Shown here in pieces: positions 27,057 through 36,393 of a DNA stretch of 64,000 bases (positions within the stretch are counted from its first letter, which is position 1; each line of letters begins with the position of its first letter). The notes beneath the pieces are model-generated. The model saw nothing but the letters and a program-made list of their open reading frames with translations, ran no database searches and was not told the DNA's origin. The DNA comes from Bacillota bacterium (GTDB taxonomy: Bacteria; Bacillota; Clostridia; Lachnospirales; Lachnospiraceae). The position numbers and the translations under genes are program-made. The stretch is from positions 62,001 to 126,000 of the forward strand of contig JAEYSV010000016.1 of the NCBI GenBank assembly GCA_023434365.1. Direction: 5' to 3'.

Positions 27057-27917
27057 TCACAATGGCAGTAACTGTAACCACCTTATAGGACTAATAACAC
27101 TAATTCTTTGTAATAACTCTGGCATTTGATCTATGGATACAAAGGTACCACCTAATAACGATAAAATGATAACTGTTGAGGAGGCAGTGATATTGGCACT
27201 CAATTCTGACTTAAGTAATGAGGCAACGCTTACCCCAAATACACTCGCCACTACCGTCATAAACAGTATGGTCTTTACCGCACTTACCAACGTTACTTCA
27301 AAACTTTGATTAAATACTGCCAGGATAAAAACTGCTAATGACAGCTGGCACAGTGTAATCAGTGCAGTGGATGCCATATAACCATGACCATATGCATTCT
27401 TTGTAAAACCAGCAATGCAAAAGCGTTCCATCGTTTGATTCTTTTTATCTCTTATCATTGTAGTGGCATAAATGGTCGCTACCATCATATATACTGTCAA
27501 TAAAAGTGCCAAGATATGCTCTGTCTGCGACAATCCATCTACTTCGCTTTCATTCATTTGTTTTGCTTTAGCAATAATAGTAGATATCCTTTCTTTTATA
27601 TCCGAAGAAGCTACATCCATTCCTTTCCCTGTTACATCAATTAGGTACTGATACTTTCCAGTAATCAAATCCGTATGCTTAGAATCTTTGTCTGCCATCT
27701 CGCATTCAATCCTTGAATATACTGATAAAACACCCTCTACCTCCACAAATTCCTTCACATTACTGATTACTCCTACGCGAATACTAGAACCAGTAAATGA
27801 ATTCGAAATAGTCCCTAGAAAGCTGATTACCACTGGCATAAGGATCATCACCACATAGGTATATCTAGTAGAGAAGGTTCTCTTTAGATTATTTTTCATA
27901 ACTAGGTAGATCGCCAT
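27057..27917 (-). CDS. ABC-2 type transporter permease (distal subunit)
   Basis: A 286-residue membrane protein with a first transmembrane helix at ~20-40, a ~110-residue outer domain, and five helices clustered at ~140-280, the layout of ABC-2 exporters that carry a long extracytoplasmic loop. The C-terminal part (TASSTVIILSLLGGTFVSIDQMPELLQRISVISPIRWL) is a typical ABC-2 membrane signature. It overlaps the upstream permease by 29 bases, so the three-gene operon is ATPase-permease-permease. Substrate unknown; drug, peptide or lipid export is common under PadR control. Confidence 0.88.
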   Translation of the reverse strand: MAIYLVMKNNLKRTFSTRYTYVVMILMPVVISFLGTISNSFTGSSIRVGVISNVKEFVEVEGVLSVYSRIECEMADKDSKHTDLITGKYQYLIDVTGKGMDVASSDIKERISTIIAKAKQMNESEVDGLSQTEHILALLLTVYMMVATIYATTMIRDKKNQTMERFCIAGFTKNAYGHGYMASTALITLCQLSLAVFILAVFNQSFEVTLVSAVKTILFMTVVASVFGVSVASLLKSELSANITASSTVIILSLLGGTFVSIDQMPELLQRISVISPIRWLQLLPL

Positions 27918-28656
27918 AGATGTACTCCTCCTTCTTAAATAATGTCACTGCTATGAATGTACATATCATTCCTGCTAAGATCAAAATAATGATTATCCAC
28001 CAAAGTAAGCTTTGATTTCTATCATACAATGCTAAAAATAAAGAGCGGTTAATCCAGGTAAGCGGTGAAAGATTAAGCAGCATTTGCATCTCTGCTTGAA
28101 AACTACCAATTGGAAAAAAGGTACCACCCAAAATAGCAAACATACATATAGGTAATGTTATAACATTTTTTACTGTATAAAAATTCTTCATTCCCATACC
28201 TATCACCGTACCAAATGCGCTTATAAAAAAACTGGTACTAACACAAAGAGCCATGATCCCTAATAGACTTTTTCCTGTATGAATGTCAAAAAGTATGGCC
28301 ATAATGCCAAATACGAAGAGACTACATATCGAGAACACAATCGTACACGAGATAACTTTGCTCATCACAATGGCTCTTCTTGTAATCGGAGCAATAAGAA
28401 CACGTTGTGCTACTTTCGCATAAGCATCATCTTTTCCCGCATATGCTGCAGTCACGATACCCATCATGATTGTAAATGGAATCATAACAATAGTATAGTA
28501 CTGAAAGCTTGTTACTTCTCCCTTATATATCCCCTTACATAATGCTCCGAGCAGAAAAATGATGATAAATGGGAACACGATGTGATATCCAACAGCAAAA
28601 CCATCCAAGATTCTACGCTTTAAATTAAGTTTTAACTCTGCATAAAATGCGATCAT
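27889..28656 (-). CDS. ABC-2 type transporter permease (proximal subunit)
   Basis: A 255-residue protein with six predicted transmembrane helices and the ABC-2 motif near the C-terminus (ILGGTFFPIGSFQAEMQMLLNLSPLTWINRSLF). Its ATG overlaps the stop codon of the ATPase gene by 4 bases (ATGA), giving translational coupling. It would form a heterodimeric membrane pore with the second permease. Confidence 0.9.
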   Translation of the reverse strand: MIAFYAELKLNLKRRILDGFAVGYHIVFPFIIIFLLGALCKGIYKGEVTSFQYYTIVMIPFTIMMGIVTAAYAGKDDAYAKVAQRVLIAPITRRAIVMSKVISCTIVFSICSLFVFGIMAILFDIHTGKSLLGIMALCVSTSFFISAFGTVIGMGMKNFYTVKNVITLPICMFAILGGTFFPIGSFQAEMQMLLNLSPLTWINRSLFLALYDRNQSLLWWIIIILILAGMICTFIAVTLFKKEEYIYGDLPSYEK

Positions 28657-29405
28657 TTATCTCTAAGCTCCTTTCCTGTAATGGATAAAAATATCTCCTC
28701 TAAACCATTCAAACCCAGCTTCGCATATTGGGCCTTCAATTCATTTTTTGACATATCCACCAGAATTTTGCCATGATCCATAATAATAATACGATTGCAA
28801 AGACTCTCAATCTCTTCCATATAGTGAGAAACATAGATTACGGTTGTGCCTCTTTGATTCAGTACTTTAATTGCTTCCAAAATATAATTTCTAGACTGTG
28901 GATCAATTCCAACCGTTGGCTCATCCATAATTAATAACTTAGGTGAATGAGCAATTGAGCAGGCAATATTAAGTCTTCTTTTCATCCCCCCTGAAAATTT
29001 GCCTGGCCGTTCTTTACGATTATCCCATAATCCAACAAACTTCAGCGCTTCCTCCACTCTGTCAGCCAATTCTTTTCGGGTATAACCATAAAGGGAGCAG
29101 AAGAACTTAACATTGTCATATGCACTTAGATTACTATATACAGCAATATCCTGAGGTACCACTCCTAACATCTGATAAAACTCCTTTGTAATACGCTCTT
29201 GTCGCTTCCCAAGAACCGCCACTTCCCCTGCATCGTAATCCTCGATTCCTGTAATCATTTTAATCGTAGTACTTTTTCCTGCTCCATTTGGACCTAGAAA
29301 TCCTAGAATCTCACCTACCTTAACCTCATAGCTAATCTGGTCCACTACACAATTTTCTCCGTATCTCTTCGTAAGTCCCTTCACCTGTAACATACTTTCT
29401 TTCAT
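28653..29405 (-). CDS. ABC transporter ATP-binding protein
   Basis: A 250-residue ATPase. Start at 29405 (MKESMLQVKGLTKRYG), with AAGGAAGG 6 bases upstream; a more upstream ATG is rejected for lack of a site. Motifs: Walker A GPNGAGKST (~38), Q-loop VVPQD (~83), signature FSGGMKRRLNIA (~138), Walker B LLIMDEPTVGIDP (~158), H-loop SHYMEE (~195). The GGMKRR signature and length are typical of DrrA/CcmA-type exporters. First gene of the PadR-regulated operon. Confidence 0.94.
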   Translation of the reverse strand: MKESMLQVKGLTKRYGENCVVDQISYEVKVGEILGFLGPNGAGKSTTIKMITGIEDYDAGEVAVLGKRQERITKEFYQMLGVVPQDIAVYSNLSAYDNVKFFCSLYGYTRKELADRVEEALKFVGLWDNRKERPGKFSGGMKRRLNIACSIAHSPKLLIMDEPTVGIDPQSRNYILEAIKVLNQRGTTVIYVSHYMEEIESLCNRIIIMDHGKILVDMSKNELKAQYAKLGLNGLEEIFLSITGKELRDK

Positions 29406-29501
29406 ACTAATCCTTCCTTTCTTCAATTAATTACGCCAAGACATTGGTAAAACAATCACCATGGGTATCAAACACCAACTGAGACAAGTATTTTTTATCC
29501 A

Positions 29502-29533
29502 ATACTATATATCCAATGTTGGATATATAGTAT
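29502..29533. promoter_or_regulatory. PadR-type operator/promoter of the ABC-2 operon
   Basis: A 32-bp near-perfect palindrome (mismatch only at the two central bases) with core TATCCAATGTTGGATA at 29510-29525. On the minus strand TATAGT (29504-29509) follows it at -10 position, so the core fills the -35/-10 spacer, as in the padR promoter below. The same core occurs at 30339-30354. Confidence 0.8.
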
Positions 29534-29537
29534 AAAA

Positions 29538-29569
29538 TATAGGGGAGTTCCTCCCAGAATTCCCTATAT
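29538..29569 (-). terminator. Hairpin after the padR-type gene
   Basis: ATATAGGG... (29538) pairs with ...CCCTATAT (to 29569) around a GC-containing loop, 10 bases after the stop codon; it is followed by a T-containing stretch and then the ABC-operon promoter. Confidence 0.6.
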
Positions 29570-29578
29570 CATTATATA

Positions 29579-30295
29579 TTATTTTTGCTTTTTTAACTCT
29601 TCAATTAACAAATCTAGATTCTTTAGCATTGCCGGATTATCCTTCATAGATTCTTTGATCTGATTCATATATGCAATCCTTTGCTCGGTTTGACTATTGT
29701 CTGCATGTTGCTCATACTGATTAAAATCAAACTTCTTTACCATCTGCATCATTTCAATACTTTCCTCTATATAATCATCCACATGATGAAGTAGTTCCTC
29801 ATGCCATTTGATCTGAGCTTCTATGGACTGAATCGTCATCTCAAAACTTAGATCCACTAACGTACTTTGCTTTCCTTGACCCTTTGCATTCTGCCAAGTC
29901 ATCCAGTATTCTTTTTGCTCCTTCAGTTCGTTAAGATGCTTATTCGTAATTGCTATAATATTCTCTTTTGATAATGTGCTTAAAATAGGGCCGGTAAAAT
30001 ACTTGATAGATCCCACATTCGCAATTGGCATACTTAGCGCTTCTTTCATCTCATCCTGCAATGCGTTAATCCCTTTATCCGTAATCTGATAGATTTTTCT
30101 AACGCGGGAACCAGTTCTTTCTTCCCTCAGAACTTCAATGTCTTTGTCTTTTTCAAGCTTTGTTAAGGCATAATAAATGGAACCTGACTGAATTTTAGCC
30201 CACTGCTCTACCCCTGACAACTGAATATATCGTTGTATCTCGTAACCATGTGTTGGCTTTATTTTTAAATAACATAATATTATACCTTTTATCAT
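29579..30295 (-). CDS. PadR-family transcriptional regulator
   Basis: A 238-residue regulator. The start at 30295 (MIKGIILCYLKIKPTHGYEIQRYI) is the canonical PadR N-terminus with GGAG 9 bases upstream; further upstream codons overlap the promoter. Residues 1-90 form the winged helix (SGSIYYALTKLEKDKDIEVLREE), and the longer helical C-terminal region (~100-200) is the PadR subfamily-2 dimerisation domain. Operators in front of its own gene and of the ABC-2 operon suggest repression of both, with release on binding a transported compound. Confidence 0.92.
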   Translation of the reverse strand: MIKGIILCYLKIKPTHGYEIQRYIQLSGVEQWAKIQSGSIYYALTKLEKDKDIEVLREERTGSRVRKIYQITDKGINALQDEMKEALSMPIANVGSIKYFTGPILSTLSKENIIAITNKHLNELKEQKEYWMTWQNAKGQGKQSTLVDLSFEMTIQSIEAQIKWHEELLHHVDDYIEESIEMMQMVKKFDFNQYEQHADNSQTEQRIAYMNQIKESMKDNPAMLKNLDLLIEELKKQK

Positions 30296-30332
30296 ATTGG
30301 CATCTCCAATCTCTTTATCCAACGTTGAGTAT

Positions 30333-30361
30333 ATTATATATCCAACATTGGATAAAGTCAA
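30333..30361 (-). promoter_or_regulatory. padR promoter with operator filling the spacer
   Basis: Minus strand TTGACT (30356-30361), a 17-base spacer, TATAAT (30333-30338). The spacer is occupied almost exactly by the near-palindrome TATCCAACATTGGATA (30339-30354), and a further partial copy TATCCAACGTTGAG begins at 30317. This is a clear autoregulatory design. Confidence 0.85.
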
Positions 30362-30393
30362 GTGCTTTTGTTAAAAAATGTTAAACTCAATTC

Positions 30394-31719
30394 TTACGGT
30401 GTCACTCTGTTAATGTCTCTCGGAAATAGAGTTGCATATCTTACGTTATCCTTTTCAAGCAACTTACTTGTCAGACGCTCCAATCCTAATCCCAGTCCGC
30501 CATGTGGTGGCATACCATACTTGTGCATCATTAGATAGCTCTCAAATAACTCCACATTCATATCACGGCGCAACATTTTATTTACCTGCTCTTGATACGC
30601 ATGAATTCTTTGTCCTCCCGTCGTTATTTCCAGGCCTCTGAACAAAAGGTCAAAGCTTAATGTTTCTTCCCTGTCTTCCAAGCTATCCATCGCATAGAAT
30701 GGTCTCTTTTTACTTGGATAATGGGTCACAAATACGAATTCACTTCCCGTTTTGCGCTTGATGATCTCATAAAGTAATTTCTCTTCTTCTGGCTCAAAGT
30801 CATCATAATCTTTTATCGCTCGATTATATTCCTTCGCAATCATTTCCTTCGCTTCAAGGAATTTAATCGCTGGAACTTCACTAATTACCGGCATCTTGAC
30901 CTTTAGCAGTCTGATTTCCTCTGTGTAATTTTCATTCAGATATTCCATTACATGTTTTAACATCCTAGTTTCCATCTGCATAATCTCTTCAAAACTTCGA
31001 ATATACCCCATTTCAAAATCCACACTCGTATATTCATTCAGGTGTCTGGAAGTATCATGCTTTTCAGCCCGAAACACCGGCCCAATCTCATAAACCCTTT
31101 CATAAACGACTACCATCATCTGCTTATAAAATTGAGGACTCTGGGCCAGATAAGCTTCCTTACCAAAATAATTGAGCTGAAAAATATTAGCGCCTCCTTC
31201 TGCACCGGCTGAAACAATCTTAGGAGTACGAATTTCTGTAAACCTCTCTTGTTTAAGAAACTCTCGTATCCCATACGTAATTCCTTCCTGAAGTTTGAAA
31301 ATGGCACGCTCCCTTTCATTACGAAGCGTAACCGGTCGATAATCAAGCAAATTCTCAATTGAGGTATCAACGCACTTATTATTAATAACAATAGGACTTA
31401 ATTCTTCTGGTTTCGATAAGATTTCTATCGTTATCATTTGTAGCTCATAACCTACCTTAGATCTTTCTTCAGCTACCACACTGGCAGTGATAATCACGCA
31501 ACTCTCTTCTTTCAATTCATCAAGTGAAAACTGCGCAATTCCTTTTGCATAAATGCATTGTACGATGTTTCGTTTGGTTCTAAGTAACACAAACGCAAAC
31601 TCACTCATTTTTCTAACTTTATATATGCTACCGTGTATTCGCACTATCTCGCCAATTTTATTAGCAAGTTTCTCGGCTTCCATCGTATCTTTTTCTATTA
31701 CTCCAACTATCTTTTTCAT
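30394..31719 (-). CDS. aspS2: Archaeal-type (probably non-discriminating) aspartyl-tRNA synthetase
   Basis: A 441-residue class IIb synthetase. An atypical N-terminal OB-fold (~15-105) precedes the catalytic core with motif 2 FRAEKHDTSRHLNEYTSVDFEMG (~215-237) and motif 3 GGLGLGLERLTSKLL (~410-424). The bacterial AspRS insertion and the ~590-residue length are absent, so this is the archaeal/eukaryal type, found in some clostridia and Deinococcus. Such enzymes often charge both tRNA-Asp and tRNA-Asn, feeding the GatCAB amidotransferase; that is known for the family but not shown here. It has its own promoter and an attenuator-like leader. Confidence 0.9.
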   Translation of the reverse strand: MKKIVGVIEKDTMEAEKLANKIGEIVRIHGSIYKVRKMSEFAFVLLRTKRNIVQCIYAKGIAQFSLDELKEESCVIITASVVAEERSKVGYELQMITIEILSKPEELSPIVINNKCVDTSIENLLDYRPVTLRNERERAIFKLQEGITYGIREFLKQERFTEIRTPKIVSAGAEGGANIFQLNYFGKEAYLAQSPQFYKQMMVVVYERVYEIGPVFRAEKHDTSRHLNEYTSVDFEMGYIRSFEEIMQMETRMLKHVMEYLNENYTEEIRLLKVKMPVISEVPAIKFLEAKEMIAKEYNRAIKDYDDFEPEEEKLLYEIIKRKTGSEFVFVTHYPSKKRPFYAMDSLEDREETLSFDLLFRGLEITTGGQRIHAYQEQVNKMLRRDMNVELFESYLMMHKYGMPPHGGLGLGLERLTSKLLEKDNVRYATLFPRDINRVTP

Positions 31720-32020
31720 TTTTGCCTCCTTAAGGATGATTATGATTTTGATTATATTATCAAACTACATCCATAAAGACATAATCTATATGTCCCATAC
31801 GATCACAACCTTTCAATATCTTTCAACTAAAAAAAGAACCACACGAGTAAAAAATCTACCAATGTGGTTCATGACATAGTCTATCCACATAGGCACAACA
31901 CTTTAAGCGCTTGCACCTATGATTTTCACAGATACAAGCGCTACAAATCGTCGTCCCTATTCAACACAATAATCTGTTGATACTGTCTCATTATAGCTAC
32001 CTCTGTTTTAATTTTTAATT
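31720..32020 (-). promoter_or_regulatory. Structured attenuator leader of the AspRS gene (class not identified)
   Basis: This 300-base leader contains a long hairpin (AGCGCTTG near 31941 with CAAGCGCT near 31907), a downstream segment ATGTGG that can pair with CCACAT (31862-31867 and 31885-31890 on the plus strand), and the terminator at 31836-31870. The first pairing blocks the terminator, so the two are mutually exclusive. I found no T-box motif (UGGN within the usual AGGUGG context) and no other riboswitch core, so the ligand is open. Confidence 0.55.
31836..31870 (-). terminator. Terminator in the AspRS leader
   Basis: GAACCACA (31836-31843) and TGTGGTTC (31863-31870) form an 8-bp stem; T7 follows on the minus strand. 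It lies about 115 bases upstream of the ATG, in the leader. Confidence 0.85.
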
Positions 32021-32049
32021 ACATTATCATAATATCCCTATCTTGTCAA
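32021..32049 (-). promoter_or_regulatory. Promoter of the AspRS leader
   Basis: Minus strand TTGACA (32044-32049), 17 bases, TAATGT (32021-32026); an alternative -10 TGATAAT lies two bases closer. It is just after the nucleoside phosphorylase stop. Confidence 0.6.
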
Positions 32050-32060
32050 ATATTGTTTTC

Positions 32061-32825
32061 TTAAAGCATCGTCACTGCATCCATAGCTAATATCAATGCC
32101 ACTGCGAATGTATCACTACCCCAATTCCTTATGTCATGAGCATCTACATTAGCCAAGGAATCAGCGGTAAATAACAACTGCCCGAACTCAATCCCTCTCA
32201 TACGCGCACAAGCAGCTAACGATGCACATTCCATCTCAACAACCGAATAACCCTCTTCTTTTCGATATAAAACCATCTCTTTTGTTTCTCGGTAAAATCC
32301 ATCCGTCGTCCAGGTCTTGCATTTTCTATGTGGGAAGCCTGCATTATCTAGTGCTTTTTCGATAGCATGAATCGGCTTATCATCTAGTTCTACTTCTCTG
32401 GATGGTGGTAGATAATGATAGGAGGTCCCTTCTTGTCTTAACGCTGCTGTTGGTATAAAGAAATCCCCTTCCGCACCTTCTATCAATGCGCCACAGCACC
32501 CTGTAGCAATGATTTCCTTAACCCCACCAGCAATCAGCTGATCCATAATCGGTGCTACCGCAGCTCCTCCTATTGGCGCCTGCACAAATACAATTTCAGT
32601 TCCATTATGTATCGTCTTATATACATAGAAGGTTTTGGTCACACTTTCAAACTCGCCAACTATTTCGCAATCATGGGTAGCTACATATTCATCGATTTCC
32701 TTGTCCATAAATAGCATTACTGCCTTTTCGCAAAACTTATACTCAAAATCATGTCCTGGCATAATTACAGCACTAGCCTCGGTATCATATTCTAAAATTG
32801 GTATTTCATTTTTTATTAACGCCAT
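32061..32825 (-). CDS. Nucleoside phosphorylase (PNP/UDP family)
   Basis: A 254-residue enzyme of the purine/uridine phosphorylase superfamily, catalysing phosphorolysis of nucleosides in the cytoplasm. Landmarks are the phosphate/ribose loop region IATGCCGALIEG (~103-114), FVQAPIGGAAVAPIMDQL, and the substrate-binding VVEMECASLAACARMRGIEFGQLLFTADSL (~195-225), which carries the family's Met-Glu-Cys/Ala motif that binds ribose. The base specificity cannot be told apart by eye. The gene follows a GNAT gene by 15 bases and is likely co-transcribed with it. Confidence 0.85.
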   Translation of the reverse strand: MALIKNEIPILEYDTEASAVIMPGHDFEYKFCEKAVMLFMDKEIDEYVATHDCEIVGEFESVTKTFYVYKTIHNGTEIVFVQAPIGGAAVAPIMDQLIAGGVKEIIATGCCGALIEGAEGDFFIPTAALRQEGTSYHYLPPSREVELDDKPIHAIEKALDNAGFPHRKCKTWTTDGFYRETKEMVLYRKEEGYSVVEMECASLAACARMRGIEFGQLLFTADSLANVDAHDIRNWGSDTFAVALILAMDAVTML

Positions 32826-32840
32826 ATCTTTTGCTCCTTA

Positions 32841-33275
32841 TCATATCCATTGTATAAATGCCGTTTTATCATTTCTGTTATAGCCAGCCTGCTCATAAAA
32901 ACTTAATACACTCTCACTCTTGGAACCAGTAAGTAACATTAGCTTGTAACAATTTTCTTTTACTGCTAATTCCTTAGCATAATTAAGACATGCCGTTGCC
33001 AATCCTCTTTTTCGGTATTCAATATCAGTAACGACATTCTCTATCACTGCATATGGCCGCTGATTGCGAGTAAGATTACGAATAATAACACAAACACACG
33101 AAGATACGATTTGACCGTCTTCCACAGCTACAATAATGTGATGATTTACATCATTCATAATATTATTCCAAAGGTCCAAAAGATCCTTTGTAAGTTCAGG
33201 CATCTGGTTATCATGCAACTGGTTATAGAGTTTTAGCAACCTTTCTAGATCATTTTCAGTAATTTCTCTGACCAT
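32841..33275 (-). CDS. GNAT family N-acetyltransferase
   Basis: A 144-residue acetyltransferase with the acetyl-CoA loop EYRKRGLATACLNYAKELA (~92-110) and the C-terminal signature SFYEQAGYNRNDKTAF. Substrate unknown; the form is close to small phosphinothricin/amino-acid acetyltransferase-like GNATs. AGGAG precedes the ATG. It leads a two-gene unit with the nucleoside phosphorylase. Confidence 0.88.
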   Translation of the reverse strand: MVREITENDLERLLKLYNQLHDNQMPELTKDLLDLWNNIMNDVNHHIIVAVEDGQIVSSCVCVIIRNLTRNQRPYAVIENVVTDIEYRKRGLATACLNYAKELAVKENCYKLMLLTGSKSESVLSFYEQAGYNRNDKTAFIQWI

Positions 33276-33310
33276 AAAACAACTCCTTTAACTACTCATG
33301 TGAGGAAGCA

Positions 33311-33610
33311 TCAAGTGAGAACCATCAAACTATTATCACTAGCCTCAATATAATCATATATTTCAATTGAAGTGCAATCAGGTATAGAAAAACTAAAAGC
33401 TGTCCACCATGATGATTTTGCTTTACAACTCTTTTCCTTTACCAAACTCTCAATACTCTCAGTCTTTAATTTATGAGGACTTACTGATATGAATGTTTCA
33501 TCAATATTTATAGTAATAGCAGATGGGACGTTCGTAGTACTTTTACAACTAACTAATATTGCACCTAAGTATATCATCACTACAACAAGAATACATACAT
33601 TCTTTTTCAT
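33311..33610 (-). CDS. Small predicted lipoprotein
   Basis: A 99-residue protein with a basic start and hydrophobic segment (MKKNVCILVVVMIYLGAILVSC) whose LVSC lipobox places a lipidated Cys at residue 22. The mature part is short and has no recognised domain. GGAGG lies upstream. A TATAAT and an AT-rich dyad (ATTATACT...AGTATAAT, about 33651-33676) probably form its promoter and an operator. Confidence 0.65.
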   Translation of the reverse strand: MKKNVCILVVVMIYLGAILVSCKSTTNVPSAITINIDETFISVSPHKLKTESIESLVKEKSCKAKSSWWTAFSFSIPDCTSIEIYDYIEASDNSLMVLT

Positions 33611-33973
33611 AGGAACCCTCCTTACCTTCTTGCAATTGCTAATACCTCGATTATACTATAAATAAGTATAATAATCCATGTTTTTCCTTTTCTTGATAGT
33701 GTTATTTATCTTTCTTTAGCCTGACAGATACACTTTACCGTCCATTCACTTCATCTCACCTTTTGTGATTTCTGTTAATACTATCTTATTTCCTACTTTT
33801 ACTGCTTCCCGTCCTGTACTCTCCTCACTATGTATTGAGAAAATGCCCGCCATGATTAAGAAATATAGGCAGGCATATCCTGATGTAGATATTTATCTAA
33901 AGATTTGGGCGCAACTGCATTGCAACTGACGTTATCAGAAGTATAAGCTAGGAAATAACGAGCAATCATTAAG
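33611..33973. other. 363-base gap: promoter region and degraded coding remnant
   Basis: Besides the small lipoprotein promoter the gap contains a fragment resembling a LysR effector domain (33831-33929). No intact gene, RNA gene or terminator was found. Confidence 0.5.
33831..33929 (+). pseudogene. Possible LysR-type regulator fragment
   Basis: The frame reads CIEKMPAMIKKYRQAYPDVDIYLKIWAQ before a stop. IKKYRQAYPDVDIYLK is close to the segment that follows the hinge in LysR substrate-binding domains (ppLlkrFrerYPdVelel). Nothing before or after continues the family, so it would be a small relic. Chance similarity is possible. Confidence 0.3.
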
Positions 33974-36358
33974 TTATGAATTCGTTTCAACATTTATTAT
34001 AAGTTTATTAGCGCTTGTACATGCCTTGATATCCAGTGCAGTACTTTTATAAAATTCTCTGAACTTTTCCGGACAGGTTATCGTAAGTTCTGGCAGTTCA
34101 CCCTTCATTGACATTTGCTGTTCGGTCTTTTTTCTTCGAACTTCGCCAATCAGTTCTTTTACATGCTCACCAAATTCAATATAGATGCTTTGCGTTTCGC
34201 TTGTACTCCATGTTGTCTCGTGAATTGACATCATTTGCTCATGCTTACGATAAAATTCCTGATAGATATATTCGGTTACGAACGGCGTATAGATTGCGTA
34301 TAACTTTAATATCCCTAATAAGCTATGATACAAAGCATATTGACCTGAATATCGTTGTTCGATCCCATGCTTCTCAGGCTGATAAAGTCTTTCCTTTGCA
34401 ATTTCAATATAGTAGTCACAAAAATCTCTCCAGAACAGCACATCAATTTCATGCCTGGCCTGACCGATTTCGTAATCATTTAGCAATTTGGTAACTGCGA
34501 TTATCGTTTCGTTAACTCGCTGTAATATCCACTGATCAATTGGTAATAGTTTCGAACTATCATAATTATCCCGTTTTTGATAATCCCCTAATTGCATAAT
34601 TGAGAACTTGGAGGCATTGTATAACTTAGTTATAAATCTTTTAGAAAGTTTCAATTCCTCCTCGCTAAAAAATGTATCCGTTCCCAGCTTACTATTCGCT
34701 GCCCAATACCGTATCGCATCTGCCGAATGATTTTCAATTAGCGTCATCGGTGTATTGGAGTCATTGTTCTTGGATTTACTTATTTTTTCACCAGGTTTCG
34801 CTAATACAAACCCACTAATCATAATGTCCTTCCAAGGAATCTGACCCGTATGATACAAACTCTTTACGATGGTGTAGAATGCCCAGGTACGAATAATCTC
34901 ATGCGCCTGATTTCTCATTCCCATTGGAAGTATTTCTTTTGCAATATCATTGGCTTCTCCATATCTGGCATTGATTAATGGCGTTACCGAAGAGGTAGCC
35001 CACGTATCAAATACGGCCTCCTCCGGAACAAATTCATTGCACCCACATTCACAGGATGTGATAGGACTATCCTCCATTGGATTCACCGGAAGTTGTTCCC
35101 CTTTAGCAAAAACAGGCTTTTTACAACGCTTGCAATACCATACCGGAAATGGTACTCCAAAGTATCTTTGTCTGGAGATGCACCAGTCCCATTTTAAGTT
35201 TTCCACCCATATTTTATATCGATTCTTCATATGCTCCGGATGCCAGTTAATTTCATCTGCCGCTTTTAAGAATCTCTCTTTCTCAGACAGAACATCAATA
35301 TACCATTGATTAGAGGGAATGATCTCAACCTCTGTACCACAACGTTAATGTACAGCAACCGAATGCATAATCCTCTCCTGTCTTACAAGTAACCCCTGTT
35401 CTTGTAACACTTCCGTTATTCTTTCACGTGCTTTTTTCACCTTCATGCCACCAATATACAAAACATCATTCTTGATAGTTCCATCTTGCAAAATGGTTTC
35501 CCTATAAGGCAAATGATACTTCTTATACCATTCCATATCGGTGGAATCGCCAAAGGTTGCACACATTACGGCCCCTGTTCCCTTTTCCATCGAAACCGAT
35601 TCATCTGAGATAATCGGAATTTCAAAATTATACAATGGTACGGTAGCCTTCTTACCAAGGAACTCTTGATACCTTGCATCTTCTGGGTGTACAAAGATAC
35701 AAACGCATCCATATAATAATTCTGGTCTTGTGGTAGCAATCAATAAACTACCGATTGGAGTCTTAAAATTCAGATAATTAAATATCGTCCCACATTCCTT
35801 TGTCTCTAATTCAGCCTGCGCAATAGAAGTCTGACACTCAGTACACCACAAAACCGGCGATTCTTTCATATATGCCTTTTTCGTTTTTACCAGTTCTAGA
35901 AATGATTTCTGTGAAATTTTTTGTGACAAAGAAGATACTGTCTGATACTGAAGTGTCCAGTCAACACTAAATCCAAGCCTTTTCCATAGAGCTTTAAAGT
36001 CCTCTTCATATTTTTCAATTGTTTGTATGCATCGATTTCTAAATTCACTTCTTGATAAGTCGGATGCCCGTATATTCTCATCTTTTTCTACCAGTCGTTC
36101 CGTTGGAAGACCATTGTCATCAAAGCCAAATGGATAAAACACATCAAACCCCTGCATTCTCTTAAACCTGGCAATCATTTCTGCCTGTGTATAAGAAAAA
36201 ACATGGCCGATATGAAGCTTCCCACTTACCGTTGGTGGCGGAGTATCAATAGAAAAAACTTTACGTTCTTTCCCATTCTGATACTTATAAATCTTATTAT
36301 CCTGCCACAATTTTTCAAGTTCCCTTTCCACCTTTTGAAAATCATACTTCTTATCCAT
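33974..36358 (-). pseudogene. valS: Archaeal-type valyl-tRNA synthetase interrupted by an in-frame ochre codon
   Basis: From ATG 36358 (MDKKYDFQKVERELEKLWQ, GGAGG 9 bases upstream) the frame encodes a class Ia synthetase with the HIGH motif GKLHIGHVFSYT, the ValRS-type FGFDDNGLPTERLVEKD, and the editing domain TTRPELLYG; it meets TAA at 35345-35347 (codon 338) and then continues in the same frame with RCGTEVEIIPSNQWYIDVL and KMSKS-type KPGEKISKSKNN to a stop at 33974. Intact ValRS proteins read HERCG at this point, so GAA-to-TAA is the simplest change. At ~794 codons it is the short archaeal/rickettsial form. A Val-specific T-box precedes it. Either a pseudogene, a sequencing error or a recoded gene. 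Confidence 0.85.
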
Positions 36359-36393
36359 GATGAATACCTCCAGTAATTTATATTTCAAATTAG

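Noticed and set aside
31900..32010. Lysine riboswitch suggested by AGGTGC in the AspRS leader
   Set aside because: The motif is on the 3' side of a hairpin and the ~180-base L-box core around it is absent.
31720..32020. T-box before the AspRS gene
   Set aside because: No TGGN in an AGGUGG context and no specifier of GAA-codon-GCN type was found, in contrast to the two real T-boxes here. Kept as an unclassified attenuator.
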